From positions 124,001 through 188,000 of the forward strand of contig CANMXP010000006.1 in assembly GCA_947501845.1 (NCBI GenBank): a stretch of 64,000 nucleotides of DNA. Reading direction: 5' to 3'. The notes below the pieces were generated by a model. It saw nothing but the letters and a program-made list of their open reading frames with translations, was not told where the DNA came from and did not search any database. Position 1 is the first letter of the stretch; each line of letters opens with the position of its first letter. Origin of the DNA: an uncultured Flavobacteriaceae bacterium. Lineage in GTDB: Bacteria > Bacteroidota > Bacteroidia > Flavobacteriales > Flavobacteriaceae. The position numbers and the translations under genes were made by a program. Positions 44,559-52,286 of this stretch are shown here, piece by piece.

Positions 44559-45087
44559 TCCTCGACAAGCTCGGACTGACAGTCGTTTTTTCAATTGTCT
44601 TGCAAGATATTATACACTTCTTGTTTTTTCTTTGATTTGTTTTTTTGCCTTATCGGCTTCAGCCCAAAAATCGTATAAAAAATCATATTACGATAACGGG
44701 AGTATTAAATCTGAAGGATGGATACACAATAATAAGAAAATAGCATATTGGACGTTTTATTATCCAAACGGGCGTATTGAAAAAGAAGGTCATTTCCAAC
44801 AAGATAAACCTATAAAATATTGGTATTTTTACATCGAAAACGGCAATAAAAGATCGGAAGGTCATTATATTAATGGTAAAAAAAATAATTGGTGGTTATT
44901 TTATGACGATATGGAAAGGGTTAATCATAAATGCCAATTAAAAGACAATCAAAAAAATGGTTACTGTTTGATGTATAAAAACGAAAAACTGGTTGCAGCA
45001 AGAAAATACATAGCTGGTAAAAAAATTAAAGAGTGGACAGATTTCAAGTCCTTTAGGAAAGAAAACAAACTATCTGATCTTCAATGA
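44533..45087 (+). CDS. MORN/YwqK-like repeat protein, exported
   Basis: This 184-residue protein has about four copies of a short motif (YDNGSIKSEGW, YPNGRIEKEGHF, NGNKRSEGHY) of the MORN/YwqK kind. A hydrophobic segment (about 27-45, ending ASAQ) looks like a signal peptide but starts unusually late. The first 18 residues are encoded by the end of the GIY-YIG gene and the right repeat of the element. No other ATG is available, so the native start may have been displaced. It overlaps the next glycosyltransferase gene by 4 bases. Confidence 0.72.
   Translation: MNILITENSPRQARTDSRFFNCLARYYTLLVFSLICFFALSASAQKSYKKSYYDNGSIKSEGWIHNNKKIAYWTFYYPNGRIEKEGHFQQDKPIKYWYFYIENGNKRSEGHYINGKKNNWWLFYDDMERVNHKCQLKDNQKNGYCLMYKNEKLVAARKYIAGKKIKEWTDFKSFRKENKLSDLQ
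44552..44580 (-). repeat. Right inverted repeat, copy C
   Basis: Read on the minus strand this is GTCAGTCCGAGCTTGTCGAG and onward, matching the left repeat. It also contains a small hairpin, AGTCC/GGACT (44557-44561 with 44573-44577). Confidence 0.65.
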
Positions 45088-45776
45088 CCCATATAAAAGT
45101 TATCATACCTGCTTATAACGAAGCAGAATCGATTACCCATGTTATTAATGATATTCCAACCAGCGTTGATGAAGTCATTGTAGTGAGCAACAACTCTACT
45201 GATGATACGGAAGTTAATGCAAAAAAAGCTGGAGCAACTGTTTTAACCGAAACCAAAAAAGGTTATGGGTATGCCTGTTTAAAAGGAATGGATTATATCT
45301 CACACCAAGAAAAAAAACCAGATATTGTTGTTTTTTTAGATGGTGATTACAGTGATTACCCTGAAGAATTAACAAAAATTGTCACCCCTATTATAAATGA
45401 CAGCATCGATTTTGTAATCGGTGCACGTGTAAAACGACTTAGGGAACAAGGCTCAATGACGGTGCCTCAAATTTTTGGAAATTGGCTAGCAACGACATTA
45501 ATGAGAGTGTTTTTTCGCGCAAAATTCACAGATCTAGGGCCTTTTAGAGCTATTAAATATGAAAAACTGTTAGTGCTTAACATGGAAGACAAAACATATG
45601 GCTGGACCGTAGAAATGCAATTAAAAGCGCTAAAACAAAAATTTACATATACCGAAATACCAGTTAATTATAGAAACAGAATAGGCGTTTCAAAAGTTTC
45701 AGGTACGGTAAAAGGTGCTATATTTGCAGGCATAAAAATTTTAGGTTGGATTTTTAAATACAGTATTAAAAAATGA
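45084..45776 (+). CDS. Family 2 glycosyltransferase (polyprenyl-phosphate sugar synthase-like)
   Basis: This 230-residue protein has the GT2 start VIIPAYNEAESI, the SNNSTDDT segment and the metal-binding FLDGDYSDYPEEL. Its length and lack of membrane helices match dolichyl/polyprenyl-phosphate mannose synthases of the DPM1 type. It would load a sugar on a lipid carrier at the inner face of the membrane. It overlaps both neighbours by 4 bases and precedes a cellulose-synthase-like enzyme and a GT-C type enzyme, which could use its product. Confidence 0.87.
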   Translation: MTHIKVIIPAYNEAESITHVINDIPTSVDEVIVVSNNSTDDTEVNAKKAGATVLTETKKGYGYACLKGMDYISHQEKKPDIVVFLDGDYSDYPEELTKIVTPIINDSIDFVIGARVKRLREQGSMTVPQIFGNWLATTLMRVFFRAKFTDLGPFRAIKYEKLLVLNMEDKTYGWTVEMQLKALKQKFTYTEIPVNYRNRIGVSKVSGTVKGAIFAGIKILGWIFKYSIKK

Positions 45777-47263
45777 TTTCTCACACTATTGTTATCATAA
45801 TATATACCATTGCACTTTTGCTTATATTCCTATATGCATTAGCGCAATTAAATCTTCTATTTAATTACATCAGCGCTCAAAAAAAATGTGATGATTGTTC
45901 AAAATTTGATCTTTCAAATCCAGATGAAATTCCATATGTAACCATACAACTGCCCGTTTATAACGAAATGTATGTTATGGAACGTTTGTTAGATAATATC
46001 GCAGAAATAGATTACCCTCAAAACAAATTAGAAATACAGGTTTTAGATGACTCTACAGATGAAACTATAGAAACTACTCGCCAGCAGATAGAGCATTTAA
46101 GATTGGCTGGATTAGATATTAAACATATTACCAGAACAGATCGAAGCGGTTTTAAGGCTGGTGCTCTTAAAGAAGGGCTGGAAGTTGCCAAAGGTGAATT
46201 TATTGCCATTTTCGATTCTGATTTCCTCCCTAAAAAAGATTGGCTAAAACGTACAGTTCCTTATTTTAAGGATGAAAATATTGGTGTTGTACAAACCCGC
46301 TGGGGACACATAAATCGTAATTATTCCATCCTTACCCGAATTCAAGCCTTTGCATTAGATGCCCATTTTACCTTAGAGCAAGTTGGCAGAAATAGCAAAG
46401 GACACTTTATTAATTTTAATGGTACTGCTGGCGTATGGCGCAAAGCATGTATTATTGATGCTGGTAATTGGGAAGGCGACACCTTAACCGAAGATCTTGA
46501 TTTAAGTTACCGTGCCCAATTAAAAAACTGGAAATTCAAATACCTCGAAAATGTAGAAACACCTGCTGAGCTTCCTGTAGTAATAAGCGCAGCTCGATCG
46601 CAACAATTTAGATGGAACAAAGGAGGTGCAGAAAATTTCAGAAAAATGATGTGGAAGGTGCTTAAAAACCAAAACATATCTCCTAAAACAAAAGTCCACG
46701 GGCTATTACACTTGCTTAATAGCACGATGTTTTTAAATATCTTAATAGTAGCAGTACTAAGCATTCCTATGCTATACATAAAAAATGAATATGCACATTT
46801 AAAGCCCTATTTTTATGTCATGAGTTTCTTTGTGCTCAGTACTATTATATTCTTTGTTTGTTACTGGATCATGTATAAAAATATTTATGGTAGCGGTATA
46901 AAAAACTTTATTCGTTATATAGGGATGTTCTTTGTATTTTTCTCCATAGCTATGGGCTTTTCATTACATAATTCGATTGCTGTTTTAGAAGGACATTTAG
47001 GCAAAAAGAGTGAATTTATAAGAACACCAAAATTCAACATCAACACATTAAAAGATAGTTGGAAAAATAATAAATACATAAAAAAAACAGTATCTGTTCA
47101 CGTTATTTTCGAAGGGCTTCTTATGGCTTACTTCGGCTTTGGTATGTACAGTGCTTTTATTGTAGGCGACCAAGGTGGAGACTTCGGACTTTTCCCTTTT
47201 CACCTCATGCTGTTTTTAGGTTTTGGATATGTATTTATTAAATCACTGACTTCTAAGGTTTAA
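45773..47263 (+). CDS. Membrane family 2 glycosyltransferase, cellulose synthase-like
   Basis: This 496-residue protein has one amino-terminal membrane helix, a GT2 domain (about 50-280) and four C-terminal helices. The processive-type signature is present: LDDSTD, FDSDFLP, TEDLDLSYR and QQFRW (D, DxD, TED, Q/RxxRW). It resembles CslA/glucomannan synthase and bacterial beta-glycosyltransferases. It starts within the previous gene (4-base overlap). The product may be a polymer or a single transfer to lipid; the sequence does not decide. Confidence 0.88.
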   Translation: MISHTIVIIIYTIALLLIFLYALAQLNLLFNYISAQKKCDDCSKFDLSNPDEIPYVTIQLPVYNEMYVMERLLDNIAEIDYPQNKLEIQVLDDSTDETIETTRQQIEHLRLAGLDIKHITRTDRSGFKAGALKEGLEVAKGEFIAIFDSDFLPKKDWLKRTVPYFKDENIGVVQTRWGHINRNYSILTRIQAFALDAHFTLEQVGRNSKGHFINFNGTAGVWRKACIIDAGNWEGDTLTEDLDLSYRAQLKNWKFKYLENVETPAELPVVISAARSQQFRWNKGGAENFRKMMWKVLKNQNISPKTKVHGLLHLLNSTMFLNILIVAVLSIPMLYIKNEYAHLKPYFYVMSFFVLSTIIFFVCYWIMYKNIYGSGIKNFIRYIGMFFVFFSIAMGFSLHNSIAVLEGHLGKKSEFIRTPKFNINTLKDSWKNNKYIKKTVSVHVIFEGLLMAYFGFGMYSAFIVGDQGGDFGLFPFHLMLFLGFGYVFIKSLTSKV

Positions 47264-47305
47264 AAGGTTTCTTTTTAGTATTTTGGTTTTTATTCAAATA
47301 CAAAC

Positions 47306-48808
47306 ATGCTTATAAACCCTGCCTTTTTTAAAATATACAGGATGCCTTTTTTAATGGTGGCATCGTGCTTGTTATTTTATATTTTCTTTGCCTACGATTT
47401 AACCAGAACAGATTATACAAAGCTTATCATGTTATATACTGCTTTGTTTTTTATATTCTATAAATTGGTTCAAATCCTAAAGCATAATATATCACTTTTA
47501 ACGTGGATTGCTTTTAGTTTTCGAGCCGTTTTTATTTTAGCGATTCCCAATTTATCACAAGACTTTTACCGTTTTATTTGGGATGGCCGCATGATTTTAG
47601 AAGGGGTCAACCCTTATTTATATACTGTTGAATCTTTTATAAGCAAAGGCGAATTTCCTGTTGCACAAGCACAGGAACTGTATGCAGGCATGGGCAATTT
47701 AAATGCAAGCCATTTTACCAATTACCCTCCTATAAATCAACTTTGCTTTGTTATAGCTGGTTTATTTGCTGGAAAAAGTATTTTGGGATCGGCTATAGTG
47801 ATGCGGTTACTTATCATAGCTGCCGATTTTGGCACTTTATATTTTGGCAAGAAACTACTCGAAAAGTTAAACATTCCTGTCCACAATATTTTTTGGTATG
47901 TTTTAAATCCGTTTATAATTATTGAACTCACAGGCAATTTACATTTTGAAGGCGTTATGATATTTTTCCTTATTTGGAGTCTGTATTTATTATATTCTGG
48001 AAAATGGCAATGGGCCGCTGTTGTTTTAGCTTTATCTATTTCCGTTAAATTAATTCCACTAATATTCTTGCCTTTGTTTTTTAGGTGGTTCACTTCGACT
48101 TCGCTCAGTGCAGGCACTTCGACTCTACTTAATAATGGAATTCGAGAAGAAGAAGAAGAAGAAGACAGCATTGCAAGGGCTGAGCGTCATGACAATCTCT
48201 TAAAACGGATTCCTGCCTTTAAAGGGCTTACTAAGCTAATTGGGTTTTACACTATAGTTATAGCAACTACCATAATACTTTTTATACCTTTTTACTCGTC
48301 AGAATTTATAAATAACTACACTCAAACGGTCGGACTATGGTTTCAAAATTTCGAGTTTAATGCTAGTATTTATTACATAGCTAGAGAAATCGGATACCTA
48401 TTTAGAGGCTATAACGAAATTGCTATTATAGGTAAAATAACGCCTATAATTGTAGTGCTGTTTATTTTAATTATAACGTTTTTCAGAAAAAACAAAACGG
48501 CTATAGAACTTATAACCGCCATGCTATTGGTTTTATCATTTTACTACTTTACAACCACTACTGTTCACCCTTGGTACGTAGCCACACTTTTAATACTATC
48601 TATATTTACTAAATACAAATTTCCTTTGGTCTGGAGTTTTGTTATTATACTAAGTTACTTGGCTTATATAAACCTTAACAAAGCAGACAAATCTGAAAAC
48701 CTGTGGGTTATTGGTTTAGAATATATTATCGTTTACGGCGTCTTTTTTTGGGAAGTCTTTATAAAAAAAGAAAGTCCTCAAACGAGTTTTAAGCGCTCTA
48801 TTCTATAA
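47306..48808 (+). CDS. Polyprenyl-phosphate-sugar-dependent mannosyltransferase-like (GT-C)
   Basis: This 500-residue multi-pass membrane protein matches the GT-C/GT87 type of mannosyltransferases, with DFYRFIWDGRMILEGVNPYLY as the conserved early loop and about eleven membrane helices. It probably transfers a sugar from a lipid-phosphate donor. Between two helices (residues about 263-297) it carries a low-complexity insert with TSTSLSAGTST and a run of seven acidic residues. That insert corresponds exactly to a REP-like repeat in the DNA (48091-48195). Reading frame is kept, so the protein is likely still made. The 3' end overlaps the convergent gene by 31 bases. Confidence 0.85.
   Translation: MLINPAFFKIYRMPFLMVASCLLFYIFFAYDLTRTDYTKLIMLYTALFFIFYKLVQILKHNISLLTWIAFSFRAVFILAIPNLSQDFYRFIWDGRMILEGVNPYLYTVESFISKGEFPVAQAQELYAGMGNLNASHFTNYPPINQLCFVIAGLFAGKSILGSAIVMRLLIIAADFGTLYFGKKLLEKLNIPVHNIFWYVLNPFIIIELTGNLHFEGVMIFFLIWSLYLLYSGKWQWAAVVLALSISVKLIPLIFLPLFFRWFTSTSLSAGTSTLLNNGIREEEEEEDSIARAERHDNLLKRIPAFKGLTKLIGFYTIVIATTIILFIPFYSSEFINNYTQTVGLWFQNFEFNASIYYIAREIGYLFRGYNEIAIIGKITPIIVVLFILIITFFRKNKTAIELITAMLLVLSFYYFTTTTVHPWYVATLLILSIFTKYKFPLVWSFVIILSYLAYINLNKADKSENLWVIGLEYIIVYGVFFWEVFIKKESPQTSFKRSIL
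48091..48195. repeat. REP-like repeat inserted in coding sequence, copy D
   Basis: The left part holds CACTTCGACTTCGCTCAGTG (48091-48110) and a second CACTTCGAC. A (GAA)6 tract lies at 48146-48163. The right end reads GTCATGACGCTCAGCC on the minus strand (48179-48194), so the ends face outward as in the GIY-YIG element. The whole lies in frame in the GT-C gene. Confidence 0.7.
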
Positions 48809-49002
48809 AGAGCCTGATCTCTATCGTCAAAAACTTCTATAAACGACAACTTAAAAGATTTACCAATAAAAGAATTATCATTTTTTAAGTCGTAATGATA
48901 AAGTGCTTTAGGATGTATTTCCTCAAAATCCAATTGTACACCATCATCAAACAAAAACGTGTAATAACCGTCTTCGTATTGTTGAAAAATTGCTGTTTCC
49001 AT
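48778..49002 (-). CDS. Small conserved-looking protein
   Basis: This 74-residue protein is acidic with a strand-rich pattern (YYTFLFDDGVQLDFEEI) and no signal peptide. I do not recognise a named family, but small proteins of this kind are common in Flavobacteriaceae. It overlaps the 3' end of the convergent GT-C gene by 31 bases. It lies 24 bases after the next minus-strand gene, with which it is probably co-transcribed. Confidence 0.6.
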   Translation of the reverse strand: METAIFQQYEDGYYTFLFDDGVQLDFEEIHPKALYHYDLKNDNSFIGKSFKLSFIEVFDDRDQALYRIERLKLV

Positions 49003-49026
49003 TTACAAATAATTTAATAAATACTC

Positions 49027-49308
49027 TTATTTCTCTTCTTCATCAAAATTTGTATCTGGTACTGGCGGGTTTGTACTAGAGACATCTTCTTCGTCACCAA
49101 AGTCTGCCATAGCTTTGGCTAAGCGTGTCCCTACTTTAACTAGATAGATAGCATCTTCCGTTTTTACTTCAACGGCTTCAATTAAATCATTATGAGCATT
49201 TCTAAATGAAATAATATGGTCATCATCATATCCATCAGGAAATTTTTCAACTAAAAGATTTAAAATATCTTTATTAAGTTTTTGATAATCTACAATAATG
49301 CGTTTCAT
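49027..49308 (-). CDS. Small conserved-looking acidic protein
   Basis: This 93-residue cytoplasmic protein has an amino-terminal helix-rich stretch (KLNKDILNLLVEKFPDGY) and a disordered acidic tail (FGDEEDVSSTNPPVPD). I cannot assign a function. The pattern DGYDDDHIISFRNAHNDLIEAVEV suggests a compact alpha/beta fold. It leads a two-gene unit with the protein ending at 48778. Confidence 0.65.
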   Translation of the reverse strand: MKRIIVDYQKLNKDILNLLVEKFPDGYDDDHIISFRNAHNDLIEAVEVKTEDAIYLVKVGTRLAKAMADFGDEEDVSSTNPPVPDTNFDEEEK

Positions 49309-49722
49309 TTTTAAAATTGGTTAAGTTTTAACATATATTGGTACTGTTAATATACAAATTAATTTTCGAAATAAATATTTTTTTTTAAGAATTTTCTCTC
49401 AGAAACAAACAAGGCAAATTTATACCTATTAGGAATAGATATTTTGGAATAAACGGAAGCTAGCTTTAAAATTCGGTGGCTCATCTGGTAAGCTACTTTT
49501 GAATTTGACTTCCTAATTTTCAAAAGCCCGAACGTGTGAACACATGTCATAATGTTCAGCTAAGTGCTATTACAAATGAAACATAAAAAATTTAATTTAA
49601 GGTTTTTTCTATATTATTTTTTATAAAAATTTTTCAAAAAGGAAAGAAGCATTTTTTAGACAGGTTCACAAAAAAAGGCTACCCTCATGGGTAGCCTTAA
49701 AGTATATACTTATTATTGCTGT
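49309..49722. other. Intergenic stretch of 414 bases
   Basis: This region has no supported gene. A 63-codon frame on the minus strand (49359-49550) has some helical character (KVAYQMSHRILKLASVYSKI) but no ribosome site or known motif. It may be a remnant. A terminator for the gene at 49723 lies at its right end. A tRNA-like fragment near 49480 (CTCATCTGGTAAGC) does not fold into a cloverleaf. Confidence 0.5.
49670..49700 (-). terminator. Terminator after the gene at 49723
   Basis: AAGGCTACCC (49675-49684) pairs with GGGTAGCCTT (49689-49698) around a four-base loop and is followed by T residues on the minus strand. Confidence 0.9.
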
Positions 49723-50091
49723 TTACAGCTTTTCTAATTTGGTAATCGTATTAACATCTGTTTCGACATCATTACCATCGGCATCTTTTGTTAATGCAAC
49801 TTCGGTGGTATAAGTTACCTTAAAACTTTCACCAACCATGGCTTGAGAGCTTAAATCGAAACTACCCAAAACAGTATCATCAACTTTCTGAAATGATAAC
49901 TTCTCTCCACCATCTCCTTGAACTGTAAAAATATAGGCACTACCGTCATGACCTTCATAAACGGCATCTACCTCCTTGGAATCTTGAATAACCAATTGCG
50001 CTTCACTTAAAGGCACTTCTGTCTTAAAACTTGATAATGTAAAAAACAGCATCATAAAACTACATAACATAAATAAAAACTTTGTTCTCAT
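49723..50091 (-). CDS. Exported small protein of unknown function
   Basis: This 122-residue protein has a signal-like amino terminus (MRTKFLFMLCSFMMLFFTLSSF) and a beta-rich remainder (YEGHDGSAYIFTVQGDGGEKLSF, GESFKVTYTTEV). It has no catalytic motif I recognise and could be a small OB-like or lipocalin-like envelope protein. An in-frame ATG 75 bases upstream (50166) would hide the signal sequence and is rejected. A terminator follows and a hairpin lies upstream in the 329-base leader region. Confidence 0.68.
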   Translation of the reverse strand: MRTKFLFMLCSFMMLFFTLSSFKTEVPLSEAQLVIQDSKEVDAVYEGHDGSAYIFTVQGDGGEKLSFQKVDDTVLGSFDLSSQAMVGESFKVTYTTEVALTKDADGNDVETDVNTITKLEKL

Positions 50092-50420
50092 TTTGATAAA
50101 ATTTAAAAAATTAAAATAAAATAATTTGCAGGAATCAACCTGTAGGTTAAGTTCATAATATACCAATAGCTTTACGTCTAAAGCTATTGATAGTTATTAT
50201 ATTATAAGTTACGCACCAGCATTTTTTTTAGATTTCAAAAAGTGGTTTTTAACTAAAGATTAACAAAAGGTTATTTAAATATTCTGCAAAAAAACAAACC
50301 TCTATTTAAACCACTTAATATTTCTATTTATTATAAAAACAAATAGATAACTTAATGATAAAGAAAAAAGATGAAGTAAATATTTATTGGTTGTCTTATA
50401 TAGTCATGCTATAGCTATTA
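50092..50420. other. Intergenic stretch with hairpin
   Basis: Nothing coding is seen in these 329 bases. An 11-base stem (CAATAGCTTTA at 50164-50174 with TAAAGCTATTG at 50179-50189) lies about 70 bases before the gene that starts at 50091. It has no T run and could be a leader structure or a distant end signal for the pseudouridine synthase gene. Confidence 0.5.
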
Positions 50421-51266
50421 TTAAAGCATTTTTAAAGTATTCAATTCCTGTTCTGTAAGATGCTTCCATGAGCCACGAGGAATATCCTTTTTAGTAAGGT
50501 GACCTATGGCTACGCAATCTAAATTTTCAATCTCATACTTTAAATAATCGAATATCGTACGAATGATCGTGTTTCCTGTATTTTTAACCTTAAGACCTAT
50601 TTCTTTTTTTGAAGCGCCCTGAATATAACTAATTTCTTCAACAGTAATTAATTTTCCTTCTACCTTAAAACCTGCTTGGATCTTTTTTAAATCTTCTAGT
50701 TTTAAGTTTTTATTCAATTCTATATGAAATAAGCGAGCTACGCCATTTTTAGAGTTTGTAAACTTATCTACAATACTATCATCATTGGTAAATAATAATA
50801 ATCCTTTAGAATTTCTACCTAAACGACCTATAGGTTTTATTCTGGATGTTGTTGCATTGGCAACTAAGTCCATCACCGTTCTTCCCTTACCTTCACTGGT
50901 CGTTGTTGCAAAACCTTTTGGTTTGTTAAGTAAGACATAAGCTTTTTTCTCTGGGTTAATACGAGCACCATCATAACGAACCTCATCTCCAATTTTAACT
51001 TTATAACCCATTTCTGTAATTACTTTTCCATTCACAGAAACTAAACCTGTTGCAATATGGACATCTGCTTCTCTACGAGAACATACTCCAGAATTGGCCA
51101 CATATTTGTTTAATCTAATCTCACTAGGGTTAGATGGTTTTTTATTTTGGTGATCATCATTCTTTTTAAAGGGGGCTTTTCCTTTTGCAAAACTTTTCTT
51201 GAAGTCTTTTTTAGAACCCCCAACCGAAGTTTTCCCTTTTCTTTGTCCACCTTGTTGCTTAGCCAT
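50421..51266 (-). CDS. RsuA/RluB-type pseudouridine synthase, catalytic Asp replaced by Gly
   Basis: This 281-residue protein starts with a basic, Lys/Gly-rich tail (1-45), then an S4 RNA-binding domain (about 50-96, IRLNKYVANSGVCSRREAD) and the synthase domain. The family catalytic motif is normally GRLDxxTxGLL; here it reads PIGRLGRNSKGLLLFTND with Gly150 where the Asp should be (codon GGT in place of GAT). The remaining motifs (VLLNKPKGFA, LFHIELNKNL) are conserved. The protein may bind rRNA without isomerising uridine, or another Asp may serve. The direct reading of the DNA is clear. Confidence 0.88.
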   Translation of the reverse strand: MAKQQGGQRKGKTSVGGSKKDFKKSFAKGKAPFKKNDDHQNKKPSNPSEIRLNKYVANSGVCSRREADVHIATGLVSVNGKVITEMGYKVKIGDEVRYDGARINPEKKAYVLLNKPKGFATTTSEGKGRTVMDLVANATTSRIKPIGRLGRNSKGLLLFTNDDSIVDKFTNSKNGVARLFHIELNKNLKLEDLKKIQAGFKVEGKLITVEEISYIQGASKKEIGLKVKNTGNTIIRTIFDYLKYEIENLDCVAIGHLTKKDIPRGSWKHLTEQELNTLKML

Positions 51267-51323
51267 GACTCTATTTTTCTTGCAAAGATATAGTTAAATT
51301 TATGATTGACGATTCAAGAATGC

Positions 51324-52286
51324 CTATTTGTTTTTGTCTTCGAACTCAACTGTAGATTGACGTGTTCTATCAACATAGAGCTTAGTAACATCTGGTCTTG
51401 AATAATGACCAACGGGATCGAAGTTTTGGCGCTCTTCCAATACACGGTTAAAATCAATTGTTTGTATAATCAAGCCTTCTTTATGCAAAACAGGTTCGAT
51501 TATCCATTCACCATCTGGTCCAGCAATACAACTACCTCCATTAGCCAAAATATCTGGGGCTTTATCTAATATTTTATCCAAATGTGGTGTCACTTTTGGA
51601 AAATCGCCTTTGGCCATTAAACTAGATACCGATATAACAAAAGAACGCGATTCTCGGGCTATAAAACGGGTAATATCTTTCGTATTATGATCACTTCCTG
51701 GCCAAACAGCAATATGCAAATCTTCCCCCAAACCATATAGAGCTGCTCTTGGCAAAGGCATCCAATTTTCCCAACAATTTAATCCACCAACAGTAAATTG
51801 TTTTAAAGAATGTACCTGCAAACCATTGCCATCGCCTGGAGACCATGTTAATCGCTCATCATAAGTGGGCTGTAACTTTCTATGCACCGATTGAATACTT
51901 CCTTCCGAATTGATGTACACCAAAGAAGCATACACGCTATGTCCGCCACGATCTAATGGACGCTCTATAACGCCTAAATAAACAGCTATTTTATGCTCTT
52001 TTGATAATGCACAAATAGATTTTAAATCGCCCTTTTCTATACAAATTGCATTAGACACATAATGTGCATGCAATTCTTTATTCACTGCTTTATTCCATTC
52101 TGCACCACCTGTTAATGCTAACCAAAATGGGTAACCTGGCACTAAACCTTCTCCAAAAACAATCAATTCCACACCTTCTTTAGAGGCATCTATGATTGAT
52201 TGCTCTACTTTTTTCAAGGTAGCTTTTTTATTCAACCAAACTGGTGAAATTTGAGCAAGTGCTACTTTTAATATATTATCTCCCAT
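51324..52286 (-). CDS. Nitrilase-type carbon-nitrogen hydrolase
   Basis: This 320-residue enzyme has the nitrilase triad Glu46 (VFGEGLVPGYPFW), Lys137 (HRKLQPTYDER) and Cys171 (NCWENWMPL). The CWENWMPL pattern is closer to true nitrilases (branch 1) than to amidases. It should convert a nitrile to an acid and ammonia; the substrate is unknown. Its start shares one base with the UbiA stop (TAATG), so the two are co-translated. The triad is complete. Confidence 0.9.
   Translation of the reverse strand: MGDNILKVALAQISPVWLNKKATLKKVEQSIIDASKEGVELIVFGEGLVPGYPFWLALTGGAEWNKAVNKELHAHYVSNAICIEKGDLKSICALSKEHKIAVYLGVIERPLDRGGHSVYASLVYINSEGSIQSVHRKLQPTYDERLTWSPGDGNGLQVHSLKQFTVGGLNCWENWMPLPRAALYGLGEDLHIAVWPGSDHNTKDITRFIARESRSFVISVSSLMAKGDFPKVTPHLDKILDKAPDILANGGSCIAGPDGEWIIEPVLHKEGLIIQTIDFNRVLEERQNFDPVGHYSRPDVTKLYVDRTRQSTVEFEDKNK

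Larger units (their letters stand above)
44210..44580. mobile_element. Candidate mini-element: GIY-YIG gene between inverted repeats
   Basis: The left end (44210-44238) and the reverse complement of the right end (44580-44552) match at 22 of 29 positions, sharing GTCA, GAGC, TGTCGA and TATTCT. The only gene inside is the GIY-YIG nuclease gene, whose stop codon lies within the right repeat. No clear target duplication is seen (flanks GATGTT and AGTCGT). The same repeat motif is found as isolated copies elsewhere in the window. Confidence 0.6.

Noticed and set aside
48146-48163. (GAA)6 microsatellite as a phase-variation tract
   Set aside because: A three-base unit in frame cannot switch the gene on and off, so slippage would only change the number of Glu residues.
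47737-48171. 144-codon frame on the minus strand across the GT-C gene
   Set aside because: It runs opposite a well-supported membrane protein and its start is a Ser-rich run made from the repeat insertion; no ribosome site or known motif.
49470-49540. tRNA-like fragment with CTCATCTGGTAAGC
   Set aside because: No acceptor or anticodon stem can be formed and there is no T-arm GTTCGA motif.
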